64,000 nt of DNA from Rhodococcus sp. 06-235-1A (GCF_002258785.1 NZ_NOYI01000036.1:120545-184544), one strand, 5' to 3'; positions 1 to 9,156 are shown, numbered from the stretch's first letter. Program-made: numbers and translations. Notes: generated from the letters alone by a model not told the origin.

Positions 1-573
1 GCCGCGCAACAGGTGAGCAATCATTCTCAGCCGCATGGCCTCCTGCTCGGGCTGCGGATGCACGACGGCCGCCAACGCCTCACCGTCGAGGAGGTGAACC
101 ACGGTGAAGATCACCGTTTCCAGATGTCGTGGATCGATCACGCCGGCGACGGGTAGCGCGCGGGCGAGTTCGCCGATCTGCTCGTGATATCGAACAGTGA
201 ACGGCTGCAGCCTCTCTCGTAGCTCCTCGTCACTGCGGGCGGCGGTCAGCAGCTCGTACCAGGCCCCGTTGATCGGGGCGCGGCACGCAGCCCTGAGCAG
301 TTCGAGGCAGTGCTCGATCGATGCGCTCCCGAAACCGGACAGGCCACGGCGAAACTCGACGAATTGACGTCGACGAACCTCGTCGGCTGCGGCGACGATC
401 AGATCGAGCCTGGTGTCGAAGTGCCGAAACATGGCACCGGACGACACCCCCGCGCGGCTGACGATCTCGCTGACACTGGTTGCGGCGTAGCCCTTCTCGC
501 ACAACGATGCAATGGTCGCGTCGAGCAGTTTTCCGATGGTCTCGGTCCGGCGCTGCTGCTGACTGGGGCTCAC
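1..573 (-). CDS. TetR-family transcriptional regulator (3' end cut by window edge)
   Basis: About 191 codons are visible; the C-terminus lies outside the window. The N-terminus carries a typical TetR helix-turn-helix: residues around 25-50 contain EKGYAATSVSEIVSRAGVSS followed by GAMFRHF, which is the recognition-helix and linker signature. The rest should be the ligand-binding domain. The GTG start overlaps the TGA stop of the upstream amidohydrolase by four bases (GTGA), so the two are one transcript and translationally coupled. The pairing matches Rv2913c-Rv2912c of M. tuberculosis (D-aminoacylase family protein plus TetR). Likely role, by inference: a local repressor that senses a substrate of the amidohydrolase and binds the palindromes upstream of 2357. 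The ligand is unknown. Confidence 0.88.
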   Translation of the reverse strand, partial: MSPSQQQRRTETIGKLLDATIASLCEKGYAATSVSEIVSRAGVSSGAMFRHFDTRLDLIVAAADEVRRRQFVEFRRGLSGFGSASIEHCLELLRAACRAPINGAWYELLTAARSDEELRERLQPFTVRYHEQIGELARALPVAGVIDPRHLETVIFTVVHLLDGEALAAVVHPQPEQEAMRLRMIAHLLRG

Positions 574-2357
574 ACACGCTCCCGGCGACGAGGAGCCGTT
601 GGAGTGCCCGCGCGCAGGAAGCTCCCGGCCCGCTCCGACACGCCGAACCAGGGGGCAAAGGTGCCGCTGGAGAACACCACTCGGCCCGCGACCAGTGTGG
701 CGGTGACAGCGCGGTCGTTGCGATTGACCATTCGACTCAGGCCACCGAACTCCGGCATGATCTCCTCGCGGTAGGCGAGGACATCCTCGTCCAGACCCTC
801 CGGGTCGATCACGACGATATCGGCACGATCGCCCACCCGAAGGTGTCCGGCGTCGACACCGTAGAAATCGGCCAACTCGCCGCTGAGCTTGTGCACGGCC
901 TTCTCGACGGTCATGAACGGCCTACGATCGCGCTGCGCATCGTGTACGCGGTGCAGCAACCGGATCCCGAAGTTGTAGAACGCCATGTTGCGCAGATGAG
1001 CACCGGCATCGGAGAAGCCTACGGTCACCCCGGGCTGGTTGATCAGCTTGTCCATCTGCCGCTTGCGGTGATTGGCAACGGTTGTGTGCCAGCGCAGCTT
1101 TCGACCGTGTTCGACCACCAGATCGAGAAACGCGTCCACCACGTGCACACCACGCTCGGCCGCGACCTCCGCGATGTTCTTGCCGACGACCGACGCGTCG
1201 GGGCACTCGGTGATCTCGGCGTCGGCGAAGTCTCGATGCCAGACGCGCGAGCTGAACTTCTTCTCGAAATCGGCACGGAACCAGCGGCGGTAGGCCTCGT
1301 CCGACAGCAACTCGTTGCGGTCCAACTCTTCTCGCAGATGAAGAGCTGCACGGCCGGAGCCGAACTCCTCGAACACCACGAGGTCGATGCCGTCGGAGTA
1401 GACGTCGAACGTGGTGGGCAGGTGCTGCCAGCGGAACTGCCCCTTGCCCGGCCCGTTGACCATCCGAGCGAGTGGACCGAAGACCCGATGAATCCAGGGT
1501 GACGCCTTCGCGTCCGCCGCCGCCAGCAGCGAGATCTTGAGCGGAGTGCGGCCGATTCCGGTGGCCGAGGCGAGGAAGAACAGCATGTCGTACTTGGTGT
1601 TCAGGTTCGGAATGCTCTGCAACAGCCGACCGCGTCGACGCAGAATCTTGTGCAGCGCACGGAACTCGCTCCACCGCGCGTACGAGGACGGCAACGAACG
1701 AGAGCGGTACCGATCGCCGTCCAACTTGTCCCACGGGTTCGTCATGGTCGACATTCCGAGCAGCCCGGCATCGAGCGCTTTCTCGAGCGCGTCGGACATG
1801 GCGCGCCATTCCTCGCGGGTGGGCTTCTGACTGCGATCGGTCGAGCGGTCCAGGCCCATGACGTGCGCGCGCAGATCCGAATGACCGACCATCGCTGCGA
1901 TATTGGGACCGAGAGGCAGACGCTCGAGCGCTGCGATGTACCCGTCGGGGCTGTTCCACGCCTTGTGGGTATCGACGGCTTTGAGCACATGATCGCGCGG
2001 CAGCGCCTCGACCCTACTGAACAGGTCCGCGATGTCGACCGGAGTGGAATAGAGCGTCGACAACGAACAATTCCCCAGCAGAACCGTCGTGACTCCGTGC
2101 CGGACGGACTCTTCGAGGCCCGGGCCGACGAGCACCTCGGCGTCGTAATGGGTGTGCACGTCCACGAAGCCCGGGGTGACCCACTTGCCGGTGGCGTCGA
2201 CCACCTCGGTCGTCGCGCCCACCTCGAGCGGTGTGGACGACACGGCCCGCACGACGCCGTCGACGATGCCCACATCTGCTCGCACGCCCGGGCCGCCGGA
2301 TCCGTCGTAGACGGTGCCGCCGGTGATGACGACGTCGAAAGGAATGTTCGGGTTCAT
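570..2357 (-). CDS. N-acyl-D-amino-acid deacylase-family amidohydrolase
   Basis: 595 residues, amidohydrolase superfamily (D-aminoacylase/dihydroorotase-like TIM barrel). The N-terminal metal motif DVHTHYDAE is clear, followed by GVTTVLLGNCSLS, whose Cys corresponds to the extra metal ligand of D-aminoacylases. Downstream are VGHSDLR and, near the end, a GFSDAGAHLRNM segment with the catalytic Asp. A C-terminal composite domain ends in GDRADIVVIDPEG. Length and architecture fit Rv2913c-type proteins. The ATG is preceded by a strong GGAGG site with four-base spacing. It probably hydrolyses an N-acylated D-amino acid or related amide in the cytoplasm; the true substrate cannot be read from sequence. 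It shares an operon with the TetR gene through a GTGA overlap. Confidence 0.9.
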   Translation of the reverse strand: MNPNIPFDVVITGGTVYDGSGGPGVRADVGIVDGVVRAVSSTPLEVGATTEVVDATGKWVTPGFVDVHTHYDAEVLVGPGLEESVRHGVTTVLLGNCSLSTLYSTPVDIADLFSRVEALPRDHVLKAVDTHKAWNSPDGYIAALERLPLGPNIAAMVGHSDLRAHVMGLDRSTDRSQKPTREEWRAMSDALEKALDAGLLGMSTMTNPWDKLDGDRYRSRSLPSSYARWSEFRALHKILRRRGRLLQSIPNLNTKYDMLFFLASATGIGRTPLKISLLAAADAKASPWIHRVFGPLARMVNGPGKGQFRWQHLPTTFDVYSDGIDLVVFEEFGSGRAALHLREELDRNELLSDEAYRRWFRADFEKKFSSRVWHRDFADAEITECPDASVVGKNIAEVAAERGVHVVDAFLDLVVEHGRKLRWHTTVANHRKRQMDKLINQPGVTVGFSDAGAHLRNMAFYNFGIRLLHRVHDAQRDRRPFMTVEKAVHKLSGELADFYGVDAGHLRVGDRADIVVIDPEGLDEDVLAYREEIMPEFGGLSRMVNRNDRAVTATLVAGRVVFSSGTFAPWFGVSERAGSFLRAGTPTAPRRRERV

Positions 2358-2383
2358 GTGACCTCCGTCATAGGATGACGGAA

Positions 2384-2407
2384 CTCTAACTTAGAGAGTG
2401 ATCACTC
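2384..2407. promoter_or_regulatory. Overlapping palindromes, probable TetR operator
   Basis: Two perfect inverted repeats overlap by one base. The first is CTCTAA-C-TTAGAG (2384-2396). The second is GAGTGATCACTC (2396-2407). They lie 27-50 bp upstream of the amidohydrolase start codon and between divergent transcription units. Position and symmetry suit autoregulation by the TetR protein encoded downstream; this is inference. Confidence 0.5.
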
Positions 2408-2489
2408 GCAATAGTCGCGTCGCTCCAGACATCGGCGTCGTGCACGACCCGACGTTTCGGTCCCCGGGCACCTCGAGAGCTAGAGTCGG

Positions 2490-4772
2490 GTGTCTTTGCC
2501 CGAACTCACGGAGTTGACCTTGCCCCCCACGGATACGCAGATCGAGAGCAGCTCTCTGCCCGACAGCAGACGAGAGCGCCTCGCGTGGGGAGCTGGGGTG
2601 GCCGCAGTGGTCGTCCTCGGCTATCTGTTGGTGCTCAGTGTCGACCCGCGCTTCTTCTACATCGACGACACCGAATCCGGCGCCATCCCCAACTGGCTGC
2701 AACTCGGGCGCATCATGCGCGACGGACACTTTCCGTCCCTCGTGCTCGATCAGTGGATGGCAGGCAACTATCCCGTCGAAGGCCAGGGCGGGCTGTGGAA
2801 CCCGGTGCAGATGGCGATCAACTACATCTCGCCGTCCGTCGACAATCTTGTACTGCTCGCAACGGTCGTCAAACTCGGCTTCTCGATCCTGCTGGCCTGG
2901 GGTGTGTACCGCGTTGCTCTCGTCTACGGGGCGCGCGCCAACTGGGCCGCGGTCGCAGGCGCGAGTGCACCGTTCGTCGGCTTCACCCTGTTCTTCGAGA
3001 ACACCTCGTGGGTGACTGCCCTCATCGGCACCGCATACATCACCAACGCATGGGCGAGCTCGGTGAAGTACGCCCGCGGCCTCAGCGGCCCCGTCGTACC
3101 GTTCGCATTTCTCTACCTGGCCATCAGCGTTGGTTACGTCCACGCTGCGGTGATGGCCGGCGTCATGATCGGCTCGGTCGCGATCGGCGAACGGTTGTTC
3201 CAACGCCTGTGGCGTCCGGCTCTGAAGGTGTGCAGTGTCGGTATCGCCGCGGCCGCCTGCGGGGCCGTCACCTTCCTGCCGGGCGTACTGACCTCCGCGG
3301 TCACCTGGCGCAGCGGTGACGAGGGAACGTTCAACGACAACTTCCTGACGGCACCGTGGTCGGAATCGCTGACCGCCAGCATCCCCACGGCCGTGACCAG
3401 CATCGAGTCGTGGGCAGGCGAGACCACCGAATCGCCGGTCACCTACATCGGCTGGTTCGTCGTTCCTGCGCTCGCGTTCATCGCGTGGCGTCGCGTGCCC
3501 GGGGCTCTGCGTGAACTGGCCGCACCGCTGATCCTGTTGGCGTTCGCCCTGGTCTTCACAGCCGGGCCGAGCGACATCGGCCCCATCCGCTGGCCGGCTC
3601 GCATCCTTCCCTTCGTCGCCATCGTCGCGCTGATTCTCGTGGTCACCCTGATCAGTCGATACGGGACTCTGGACAAGCTGCGGCCCCGGCTGCTCGCCGC
3701 CGGCCTGTTGACACTGGTGTTGCTGCTGCGCGCCGGCTCCTCGGGTCCGGAGTTCTTCGGTCGCCACGTCGTTGCGGCGCTCGCAATCCTGCTGGTCGGC
3801 GCACTTGCTCTGCTGCTCGCCCACCGCTTCTCCACCCGAGCGACGGCGGCGCTGTTACTCGTGACCATCGCACCTGTCGCGATGTACCAGGTGGCCACCT
3901 ACGAGCCGCCGTTCGACAAGTGGTGGCTGCCCGCATCTCAGTCCGAAGCCAAGGCGCAGTTCCCGCAATGGCAGGGCTCGACGTTGCAACTCGGCAGCCG
4001 CGCGCTCACCGAGACGCAGGCCGACGGCCCCGACGACCCACAGCTGCCGTGGCACTCCCAGGTGTACGGCAACTCCGCCAAGGTCATGGGCCTCGACTAC
4101 GTCAACGCCTACACCCCCGTCGGCTATCTCGATTTCGCAAACCTGCTGTGCTTCGAGCACGAAGGGTCGACCTGCACCGACGCCTTCGACCGGCTCTTCG
4201 AGATCGAGCCGTACACCGGCAAGACCTACGCCGATCTGATGCAACTCGACCGCGTCGTGCTGCAGAAACTGCAGTATCCGCTGGCCGAGAGGGAGGCCGC
4301 GCCCACAGGTTGGCGTTGGGTGACCGCGCCTACCCCTGACTCCGCTCGGCAGGTCTACGTCCTCGAACGAATCGATGGATTGATTCCCGCCGCGTCCGGG
4401 CGCGTCGTAGCGACGGTGAACGCCTCCGCCGACCCGATCTCGTCCGACGCGGACTCCGAGCACGTCACCGTCACCGCACCCGCTGGTGGCAGCGTCGTCT
4501 TCTCGCGTCTGGCCTGGCCCGGCTACACCGCGACGCTGAACGGTGAGCCACTGCAGACGAAGGGCCTGGCCGATATCTTCCTGTACGTCGATCTGCCGCC
4601 CGGAACCGATGCAGCGGACCTGGAGCTCACCTTCCGGCCACCCGGTGAACGACTCGGACTCGCTGCAATGGCCGGTGGGGTGATGGTGCTGATCGGCCTG
4701 GTGGTGCTCGATGTTCGACGGCGTCGACGCCCCTCCGCGCCGGAGTTCGGCAGTACGACGTCCAGCAGATAG
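2490..4772 (+). CDS. Large polytopic membrane protein, YfhO/GT-C-like
   Basis: 760 residues (GTG start; a TTG ten codons on is possible). After a short cytoplasmic N-terminus there are about a dozen hydrophobic segments. The first extracytoplasmic loop is acidic (FFYIDDTESGAIPNW), as expected for the catalytic loop of GT-C glycosyltransferases. The C-terminal quarter is soluble and resembles the YfhO family: a beta-rich segment with SRLAWPGYTATLNGEPLQT, then a last membrane helix and an Arg-rich tail. It is followed after eleven bases by a dolichyl-phosphate-type GT2 and then a GtrA gene. I infer it transfers a polyprenyl-phosphate-linked sugar to an extracytoplasmic acceptor. Donor and acceptor are unknown. 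Confidence 0.75.
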   Translation: MSLPELTELTLPPTDTQIESSSLPDSRRERLAWGAGVAAVVVLGYLLVLSVDPRFFYIDDTESGAIPNWLQLGRIMRDGHFPSLVLDQWMAGNYPVEGQGGLWNPVQMAINYISPSVDNLVLLATVVKLGFSILLAWGVYRVALVYGARANWAAVAGASAPFVGFTLFFENTSWVTALIGTAYITNAWASSVKYARGLSGPVVPFAFLYLAISVGYVHAAVMAGVMIGSVAIGERLFQRLWRPALKVCSVGIAAAACGAVTFLPGVLTSAVTWRSGDEGTFNDNFLTAPWSESLTASIPTAVTSIESWAGETTESPVTYIGWFVVPALAFIAWRRVPGALRELAAPLILLAFALVFTAGPSDIGPIRWPARILPFVAIVALILVVTLISRYGTLDKLRPRLLAAGLLTLVLLLRAGSSGPEFFGRHVVAALAILLVGALALLLAHRFSTRATAALLLVTIAPVAMYQVATYEPPFDKWWLPASQSEAKAQFPQWQGSTLQLGSRALTETQADGPDDPQLPWHSQVYGNSAKVMGLDYVNAYTPVGYLDFANLLCFEHEGSTCTDAFDRLFEIEPYTGKTYADLMQLDRVVLQKLQYPLAEREAAPTGWRWVTAPTPDSARQVYVLERIDGLIPAASGRVVATVNASADPISSDADSEHVTVTAPAGGSVVFSRLAWPGYTATLNGEPLQTKGLADIFLYVDLPPGTDAADLELTFRPPGERLGLAAMAGGVMVLIGLVVLDVRRRRRPSAPEFGSTTSSR

Positions 4773-4783
4773 GGTCAGACCTC

Positions 4784-5830
4784 GTGACGTCCGACGCTGC
4801 TGCTCCGCACCGCATCTCCATCGTGGTTCCGGTCTACCAGGGCGAACGGACGCTCAGTGCGTTGATGGACGAGATCCTTCCGTTGACGCAGGTGACACAC
4901 ACTCCCGTCGGGCGTCCGATGGTCGTCGAAGAAGTTCTTCTCGTCTTCGACCACGGGCCCGACGACTCCGCTGCGGTCATTAGACAGCTCACCGCCGCGC
5001 ATACGTTCGTGCGCGGTGTCTGGCTCAGCCGCAATTTCGGTCAGCATCCCGCCACCCTCGCCGGAATGGCGTCGAGCGGCGGCGAATGGATCGTCACGAT
5101 GGACGAGGACGGGCAGCACGACCCGGCAGCCATCGGCGGAATGCTCGATACCGCCCTCGACCGGCAATCCACCGTCGTCTACGCCAAGCCCACCAACGTC
5201 GCACCGCACGGACTGTGGCGCAACGCTGCCTCCCGCGGCGCGAAGTGGCTGATCGCCAAAGCTCTGGCCGGGGACAACACCGTCGATTACCAGAGCTACC
5301 GCTTGGTGCTCGGTGAAGTCGGTCGCTCCGTTGCCGCGTATGCCGGTTCGGAGGCGTACCTGGACATCGCGCTCGGGTGGATCGCGGGAGACGTCACGAC
5401 GAGTCCGGTGGCACTGCGGGAGGAGGTGGACCGTCGATCCGGTTACCGCCTGCGGACGCTGCTCTCGCATTTCTGGCGGATGGTGCTCTCGAGCGGCACC
5501 AAAGGGCTTCGGATGGTCAGCTTCATCGGCATCGCCTTCGCGCTGCTTGGTCTGATTCTCGTGGCCTACGTGCTGGTGTCGTACTTCGTCTTCGATTCCG
5601 GTGCCGAAGTGCGGGGCTGGGCATCGACGATGGTGATTCTGCTGTTCGGTTTCGGAGCCACGCTGTTCTCCCTCGGCGTGGTGGCCGAGTACGTGGGCGT
5701 GAACGTCAAGACGGCCATGGGTAAACCGCCGTATCTGATCGTCACCGACCCGGGAAACGGGCCGCTCGGACGTACCGCGCCTGCAGAATCAGCCGAAGAT
5801 TCCCAGCCGAGCAACACACCGTCGGCGTGA
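4784..5830 (+). CDS. Family 2 glycosyltransferase, polyprenyl-phosphate type (GtrB/ArnC-like)
   Basis: 348 residues from a GTG start. The N-terminal GT-A domain opens with ISIVVPVYQGERTLS and contains SRNFGQHPATLAGM and the DxD-type VTMDEDGQHDP, all typical of dolichol/undecaprenyl-phosphate sugar synthases such as GtrB and ArnC. Two long hydrophobic helices near residues 235-265 and 280-305 anchor the C-terminus in the membrane, again as in GtrB. It should load a sugar from a nucleotide donor onto polyprenyl phosphate on the cytoplasmic face. The GtrA gene two places downstream would be the matching flippase-like partner. The stop overlaps the next start by four bases. Confidence 0.85.
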   Translation: MTSDAAAPHRISIVVPVYQGERTLSALMDEILPLTQVTHTPVGRPMVVEEVLLVFDHGPDDSAAVIRQLTAAHTFVRGVWLSRNFGQHPATLAGMASSGGEWIVTMDEDGQHDPAAIGGMLDTALDRQSTVVYAKPTNVAPHGLWRNAASRGAKWLIAKALAGDNTVDYQSYRLVLGEVGRSVAAYAGSEAYLDIALGWIAGDVTTSPVALREEVDRRSGYRLRTLLSHFWRMVLSSGTKGLRMVSFIGIAFALLGLILVAYVLVSYFVFDSGAEVRGWASTMVILLFGFGATLFSLGVVAEYVGVNVKTAMGKPPYLIVTDPGNGPLGRTAPAESAEDSQPSNTPSA

Positions 5831-6768
5831 CCGCAACGCACACGTGGATCGTCGGCAGCGGCGGACTGCTCGGCGCTGCGGTGACCCGGGAGGCCGGTCG
5901 TCGCGGGCACAGGGTGCACACCAGCACCATCCCGTGGTCGGACAGGACGTCCGCCGAACAGGCACTGCTGCAGCGTTGTTCGGAGTTCTTCGACTCTTTT
6001 GCCGACGGTGCGTGGAACGTCGTGTGGGCCGCGGGTGCGGGTGTGAACGGCACCAGCGCAGCGCAATTCGCCGAGGAGAACGATCTGATCCGTGCCGTCC
6101 TGGCGCGCATCGAGGCCATCGCTGCCGAACGTGCCGAGGACGGGACGGTCTTCCTCGCCTCGTCCGCCGGAGGTGTGTACGCCGGCTCTGCCGGAGCCCC
6201 GCATCACGAAAGAACACTGCCGGTTCCGTTGGGCGACTACGGCTTCGCGAAGCTGCAGTCCGAGGCCATCGCGACCGAGTTCGGTGAACGTACGGGGATC
6301 AATGTGACCATCGGCCGCTTCGCCAACCTCTACGGGCCCGGTCAGAACCTCGCGAAACCACAGGGCCTCATCTCGCACCTGTGCCGCGGATACCTCATGG
6401 CCTCACCCGTATCCATCTACGTGCCGATGGACACGTTGCGCGACTACCTCTACGTGTCCGACGCGGCCGAGATGGTCGCCGACACCCTCACCATGTCTGC
6501 CACGCAACAACTGCCACCCACGATCAAGATCTTCGCCTCCGGTGAAGCCGTCACCATCGGCTCGATCCTCGGAGCATGCCGGACGGTGTTCCGCCGTCGG
6601 CCGAACGTGGTGCTCGCGGCATCTCCCCTCGCCGCGTTCCAAGGTCGCGACCTACGTCTGCGCTCCACGGTCTGGCCACAGATCGACCGTCGAACGCACC
6701 GAACGTTGCCCGCGGGCATCGCCTCGACCCTGTTCGCGACGCGCCAAGCTTTGGGGGTGGGCCGATGA
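5827..6768 (+). CDS. NAD-dependent epimerase/dehydratase (extended SDR)
   Basis: 313 residues; the GTG start overlaps the upstream stop (GTGA). It has a Rossmann fold with VGSGGLLGAAV near the N-terminus, an ASSAGGVYAG serine strand, and the catalytic YGFAK (YxxxK), then a nucleotide-sugar-type core with GRFANLYGPGQN. These are signatures of nucleotide-sugar epimerases and dehydratases. Embedded in an operon with two GT2 enzymes and GtrA, it probably makes or modifies the sugar donor used by the pathway. The specific reaction cannot be told. The stop overlaps the gtrA start (ATGA). Confidence 0.82.
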   Translation: MTATHTWIVGSGGLLGAAVTREAGRRGHRVHTSTIPWSDRTSAEQALLQRCSEFFDSFADGAWNVVWAAGAGVNGTSAAQFAEENDLIRAVLARIEAIAAERAEDGTVFLASSAGGVYAGSAGAPHHERTLPVPLGDYGFAKLQSEAIATEFGERTGINVTIGRFANLYGPGQNLAKPQGLISHLCRGYLMASPVSIYVPMDTLRDYLYVSDAAEMVADTLTMSATQQLPPTIKIFASGEAVTIGSILGACRTVFRRRPNVVLAASPLAAFQGRDLRLRSTVWPQIDRRTHRTLPAGIASTLFATRQALGVGR

Positions 6769-7232
6769 CCGAACCACAGACGCCCGCTCCCCCGGCCGGA
6801 ATGAGCGGTGCGGCCGGGCCGCTGATGCGCATCGTCAAGAATCAAAAGATCGCCTTCCTGCTCGCCGGCGGCGTCAACACTGCACTGGGTACCGCCTGGT
6901 TCATCGTGTGGCAGTTGCTCATCGGTGAGCGGTACGGCTACCACGCCGCCATCGTGCTGGGCTATCTGTGCAACGTACTGTGCGCGTTCGCGATGTACCG
7001 CTACCTGGTGTTCCGCGTGCGTGGGCACTTCCTGCGCGATCTGCTGAGGTTCTTCGTCGTGAACTTCGGCGCGTTCCTCGCCAACATCTCGCTGATGACG
7101 GTCGCCGTATCCGTGTTTCACTTCCCGCCCATCCCTTCACAATTGGTCGTCACAGCAGTGATGGCAGTCGTCAGCTTCTTCGGCTACCGCGACTTCTCGT
7201 TCCGCAGAAAGAGCCAGGACCCCACACCATGA
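6765..7232 (+). CDS. GtrA-family membrane protein
   Basis: 155 residues from the ATG that overlaps the preceding stop (ATGA); a longer in-frame reading upstream lies inside the epimerase gene and is rejected. Four hydrophobic helices and the family features FLLAGGVNTALGT in helix 1 and SFFGYRDFSFR at the C-terminus identify a GtrA protein. GtrA proteins are small four-helix membrane proteins proposed to flip or present polyprenyl-phosphate sugars. It partners naturally with the GtrB-like GT2 at 4784-5830. The stop overlaps the next GT2 start by four bases (ATGA). Confidence 0.87.
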   Translation: MTEPQTPAPPAGMSGAAGPLMRIVKNQKIAFLLAGGVNTALGTAWFIVWQLLIGERYGYHAAIVLGYLCNVLCAFAMYRYLVFRVRGHFLRDLLRFFVVNFGAFLANISLMTVAVSVFHFPPIPSQLVVTAVMAVVSFFGYRDFSFRRKSQDPTP

Positions 7233-8065
7233 CACCCCGTGTATCCGTCGTCGTCCCGGCCTACAACAACGCCGAATACCTGGCCGAGACCATCGATTCG
7301 ATTCTCGCGCAGACCTTCACGGACTTCGAACTCGTCATCGCCGACCACTCGTCGACCGACGACACCCTCGCCGTCGCGCAGAAGTTCGACGACCCCCGCA
7401 TTCGTGTTCTGACGACCCCTGCCGGTGGCGGCGCGCAAGCCAACTGGAATCGCGTCACCGAAGAGGCCACGGGTGAGTTGATCAAACTCGTCTGCGGCGA
7501 CGACACCATCGCGCCCACCGCGTTGGCCACCCAGGTGCAGGCGTTCGACGACAACCCCTCCGCCGTTCTGGTCGCCGCCCAACGCACGCTGATCGACGCC
7601 TACGGGAAGACCGTCATCGCCGCCCGCGGGCTCGGCGGCCTGCACGGGACGGTCTCGGGTCGAGTGGCCGCCCGAACTGCAGTTCGGGCCGGTGCCAACA
7701 TCTTCGGTGAACCGGGCGGCGTCATGATGAAGCTCGCGGAGCTCCGCGAGGTCGGCCTGTGGGACAACAGCCATCCCTACCTGATCGATCAGGCCACCTT
7801 CATCGCGGTCGCCCTACGCGGTGACATCGTGGCAATTCCCCGGCCACTGGCGTCGTTCCGCATCAATTCGGGACAGTGGAGCGTGGAGCTGGCGACGCAA
7901 CAGGCACGCCAAGCCGCGGACTTCCATCGCTCGCTTCAGGCCAGTGACCCGAACCTGCTGTCCAACAACGACGTTCGCATCGGCAACGCCAAGGCTCTGA
8001 TGACGTCGTTCATGCGTCGTGCGGTGTATTTGCTGCTGCGCCACCGGATGTCGCGCAGCAGCTAG
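7229..8065 (+). CDS. Family 2 glycosyltransferase
   Basis: 278 residues from the ATG overlapping the gtrA stop; the longer upstream reading is a shadow of gtrA. The GT-A core starts RVSVVVPAYNNAEYL and contains ADHSSTDDT and an acidic GDD motif (LVCGDDTIAP), as in inverting GT2 enzymes. There are no membrane helices, so it probably acts in the cytoplasm or at the membrane surface on a lipid- or glycan-linked acceptor. It is last in the operon. Its TAG stop lies in a CTAG palindrome that also supplies the rmlB stop on the opposite strand. Confidence 0.83.
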   Translation: MTPRVSVVVPAYNNAEYLAETIDSILAQTFTDFELVIADHSSTDDTLAVAQKFDDPRIRVLTTPAGGGAQANWNRVTEEATGELIKLVCGDDTIAPTALATQVQAFDDNPSAVLVAAQRTLIDAYGKTVIAARGLGGLHGTVSGRVAARTAVRAGANIFGEPGGVMMKLAELREVGLWDNSHPYLIDQATFIAVALRGDIVAIPRPLASFRINSGQWSVELATQQARQAADFHRSLQASDPNLLSNNDVRIGNAKALMTSFMRRAVYLLLRHRMSRSS

Positions 8066-9066
8066 GGCAGTACGGACTCTTTTGCCGCATAGACGGCTTC
8101 GGTGGCGTCCTTCTGCGGTCGCCACCACTGCTCGTTGTCGCGGTACCAGTCGACGGTCGCTTTGAGGCCGGCGCGGAAGTCGACATACGTTGGTGTCCAA
8201 CCCAATTCGGTACGCAACTTGGTCGAGTCGATGGCATAACGCAGGTCGTGACCGGGGCGGTCGGTGACGAAGTCGAACGCGTCGGATGCGTTGCCGGTTT
8301 CTTCGAGGATCGCTTCGAGGACGGTCCGGTTGTTCGCTTCGCCGTCAGCTCCGATGAGGTAGGTCTCGCCGATGCGCCCGCCGTCGATGATGGCCCAGAC
8401 TGCGCTGTTGTGATCGTCGACGTGGATCCAGTCGCGCACGTTCTGTCCTGCGCCGTAGAGCTTGGGCCGTGAGCCGCTGAGAATGTTGGTGATCTGACGC
8501 GGGATGAACTTCTCCACGTGCTGGTACGGGCCGTAGTTGTTGGAGCAGTTGGAGATGGTGGAGCGGACGCCGAACGATCGGGTCCAGGCGCGCACCAGTA
8601 GGTCGCTCGAGGCCTTGGTCGAGGAGTACGGGCTCGACGGGTTGTACGAGGTCGATTCGGTGAAGCGTGCCGGATCGTCGAGTTCGAGGTCGCCGTAGAC
8701 CTCGTCGGTGGAGATGTGGTGGTAGCGGACGTCGTGTTCGCGGACCGCGTTGAGCAAGGTGGTGGTGCCGATGACGTTGGTGTGCACGAACGGCCACGGG
8801 TCGGTCAACGAGTTGTCGTTGTGGGATTCGGCGGCGAAGTGGACGACCAGATCCGTCTCGCGGACGAGGCGATCGACGAGGTCGGCGTCGGCGATGTCGC
8901 CGTGCACGAAGTCGATACGATCGGCCACCGGGTCGAGGGACGCCTTGTTGCCCGCGTAGGTGAGCTTGTCGAGCACGGTGACCTGCGAGTCGGGGCGCTG
9001 CGCGAGGGTCTGATGTACGAAGTTCGCGCCGATGAACCCGGCCCCACCCGTGACGAGAATTCTCAT
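8062..9066 (-). CDS. rmlB: dTDP-glucose 4,6-dehydratase
   Basis: 334 residues, the usual RmlB length. It has TGGAGFIGANF at the N-terminus (NAD-binding), STDEVYG near residues 119-125 (catalytic Thr-Asp-Glu), and YSSTK (Tyr147, Lys151). It converts dTDP-glucose to dTDP-4-keto-6-deoxyglucose, the second step towards dTDP-rhamnose. That sugar is needed for the rhamnose-GlcNAc linker that ties arabinogalactan to peptidoglycan. rmlA and rmlC lie about 3 kb away on the other strand; rmlD is not in the window. It converges on the GT2 gene with a four-base tail-to-tail overlap. Confidence 0.95.
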   Translation of the reverse strand: MRILVTGGAGFIGANFVHQTLAQRPDSQVTVLDKLTYAGNKASLDPVADRIDFVHGDIADADLVDRLVRETDLVVHFAAESHNDNSLTDPWPFVHTNVIGTTTLLNAVREHDVRYHHISTDEVYGDLELDDPARFTESTSYNPSSPYSSTKASSDLLVRAWTRSFGVRSTISNCSNNYGPYQHVEKFIPRQITNILSGSRPKLYGAGQNVRDWIHVDDHNSAVWAIIDGGRIGETYLIGADGEANNRTVLEAILEETGNASDAFDFVTDRPGHDLRYAIDSTKLRTELGWTPTYVDFRAGLKATVDWYRDNEQWWRPQKDATEAVYAAKESVLP

Positions 9067-9156
9067 GAACAGGCACTTTACCGGTGGAGGCTCGTGCGGG
9101 CCGTTCGTGTCGGGCGCGCGTGCTAGCTTCTGTTCGACTTCGGGGGGAGTACGTCA

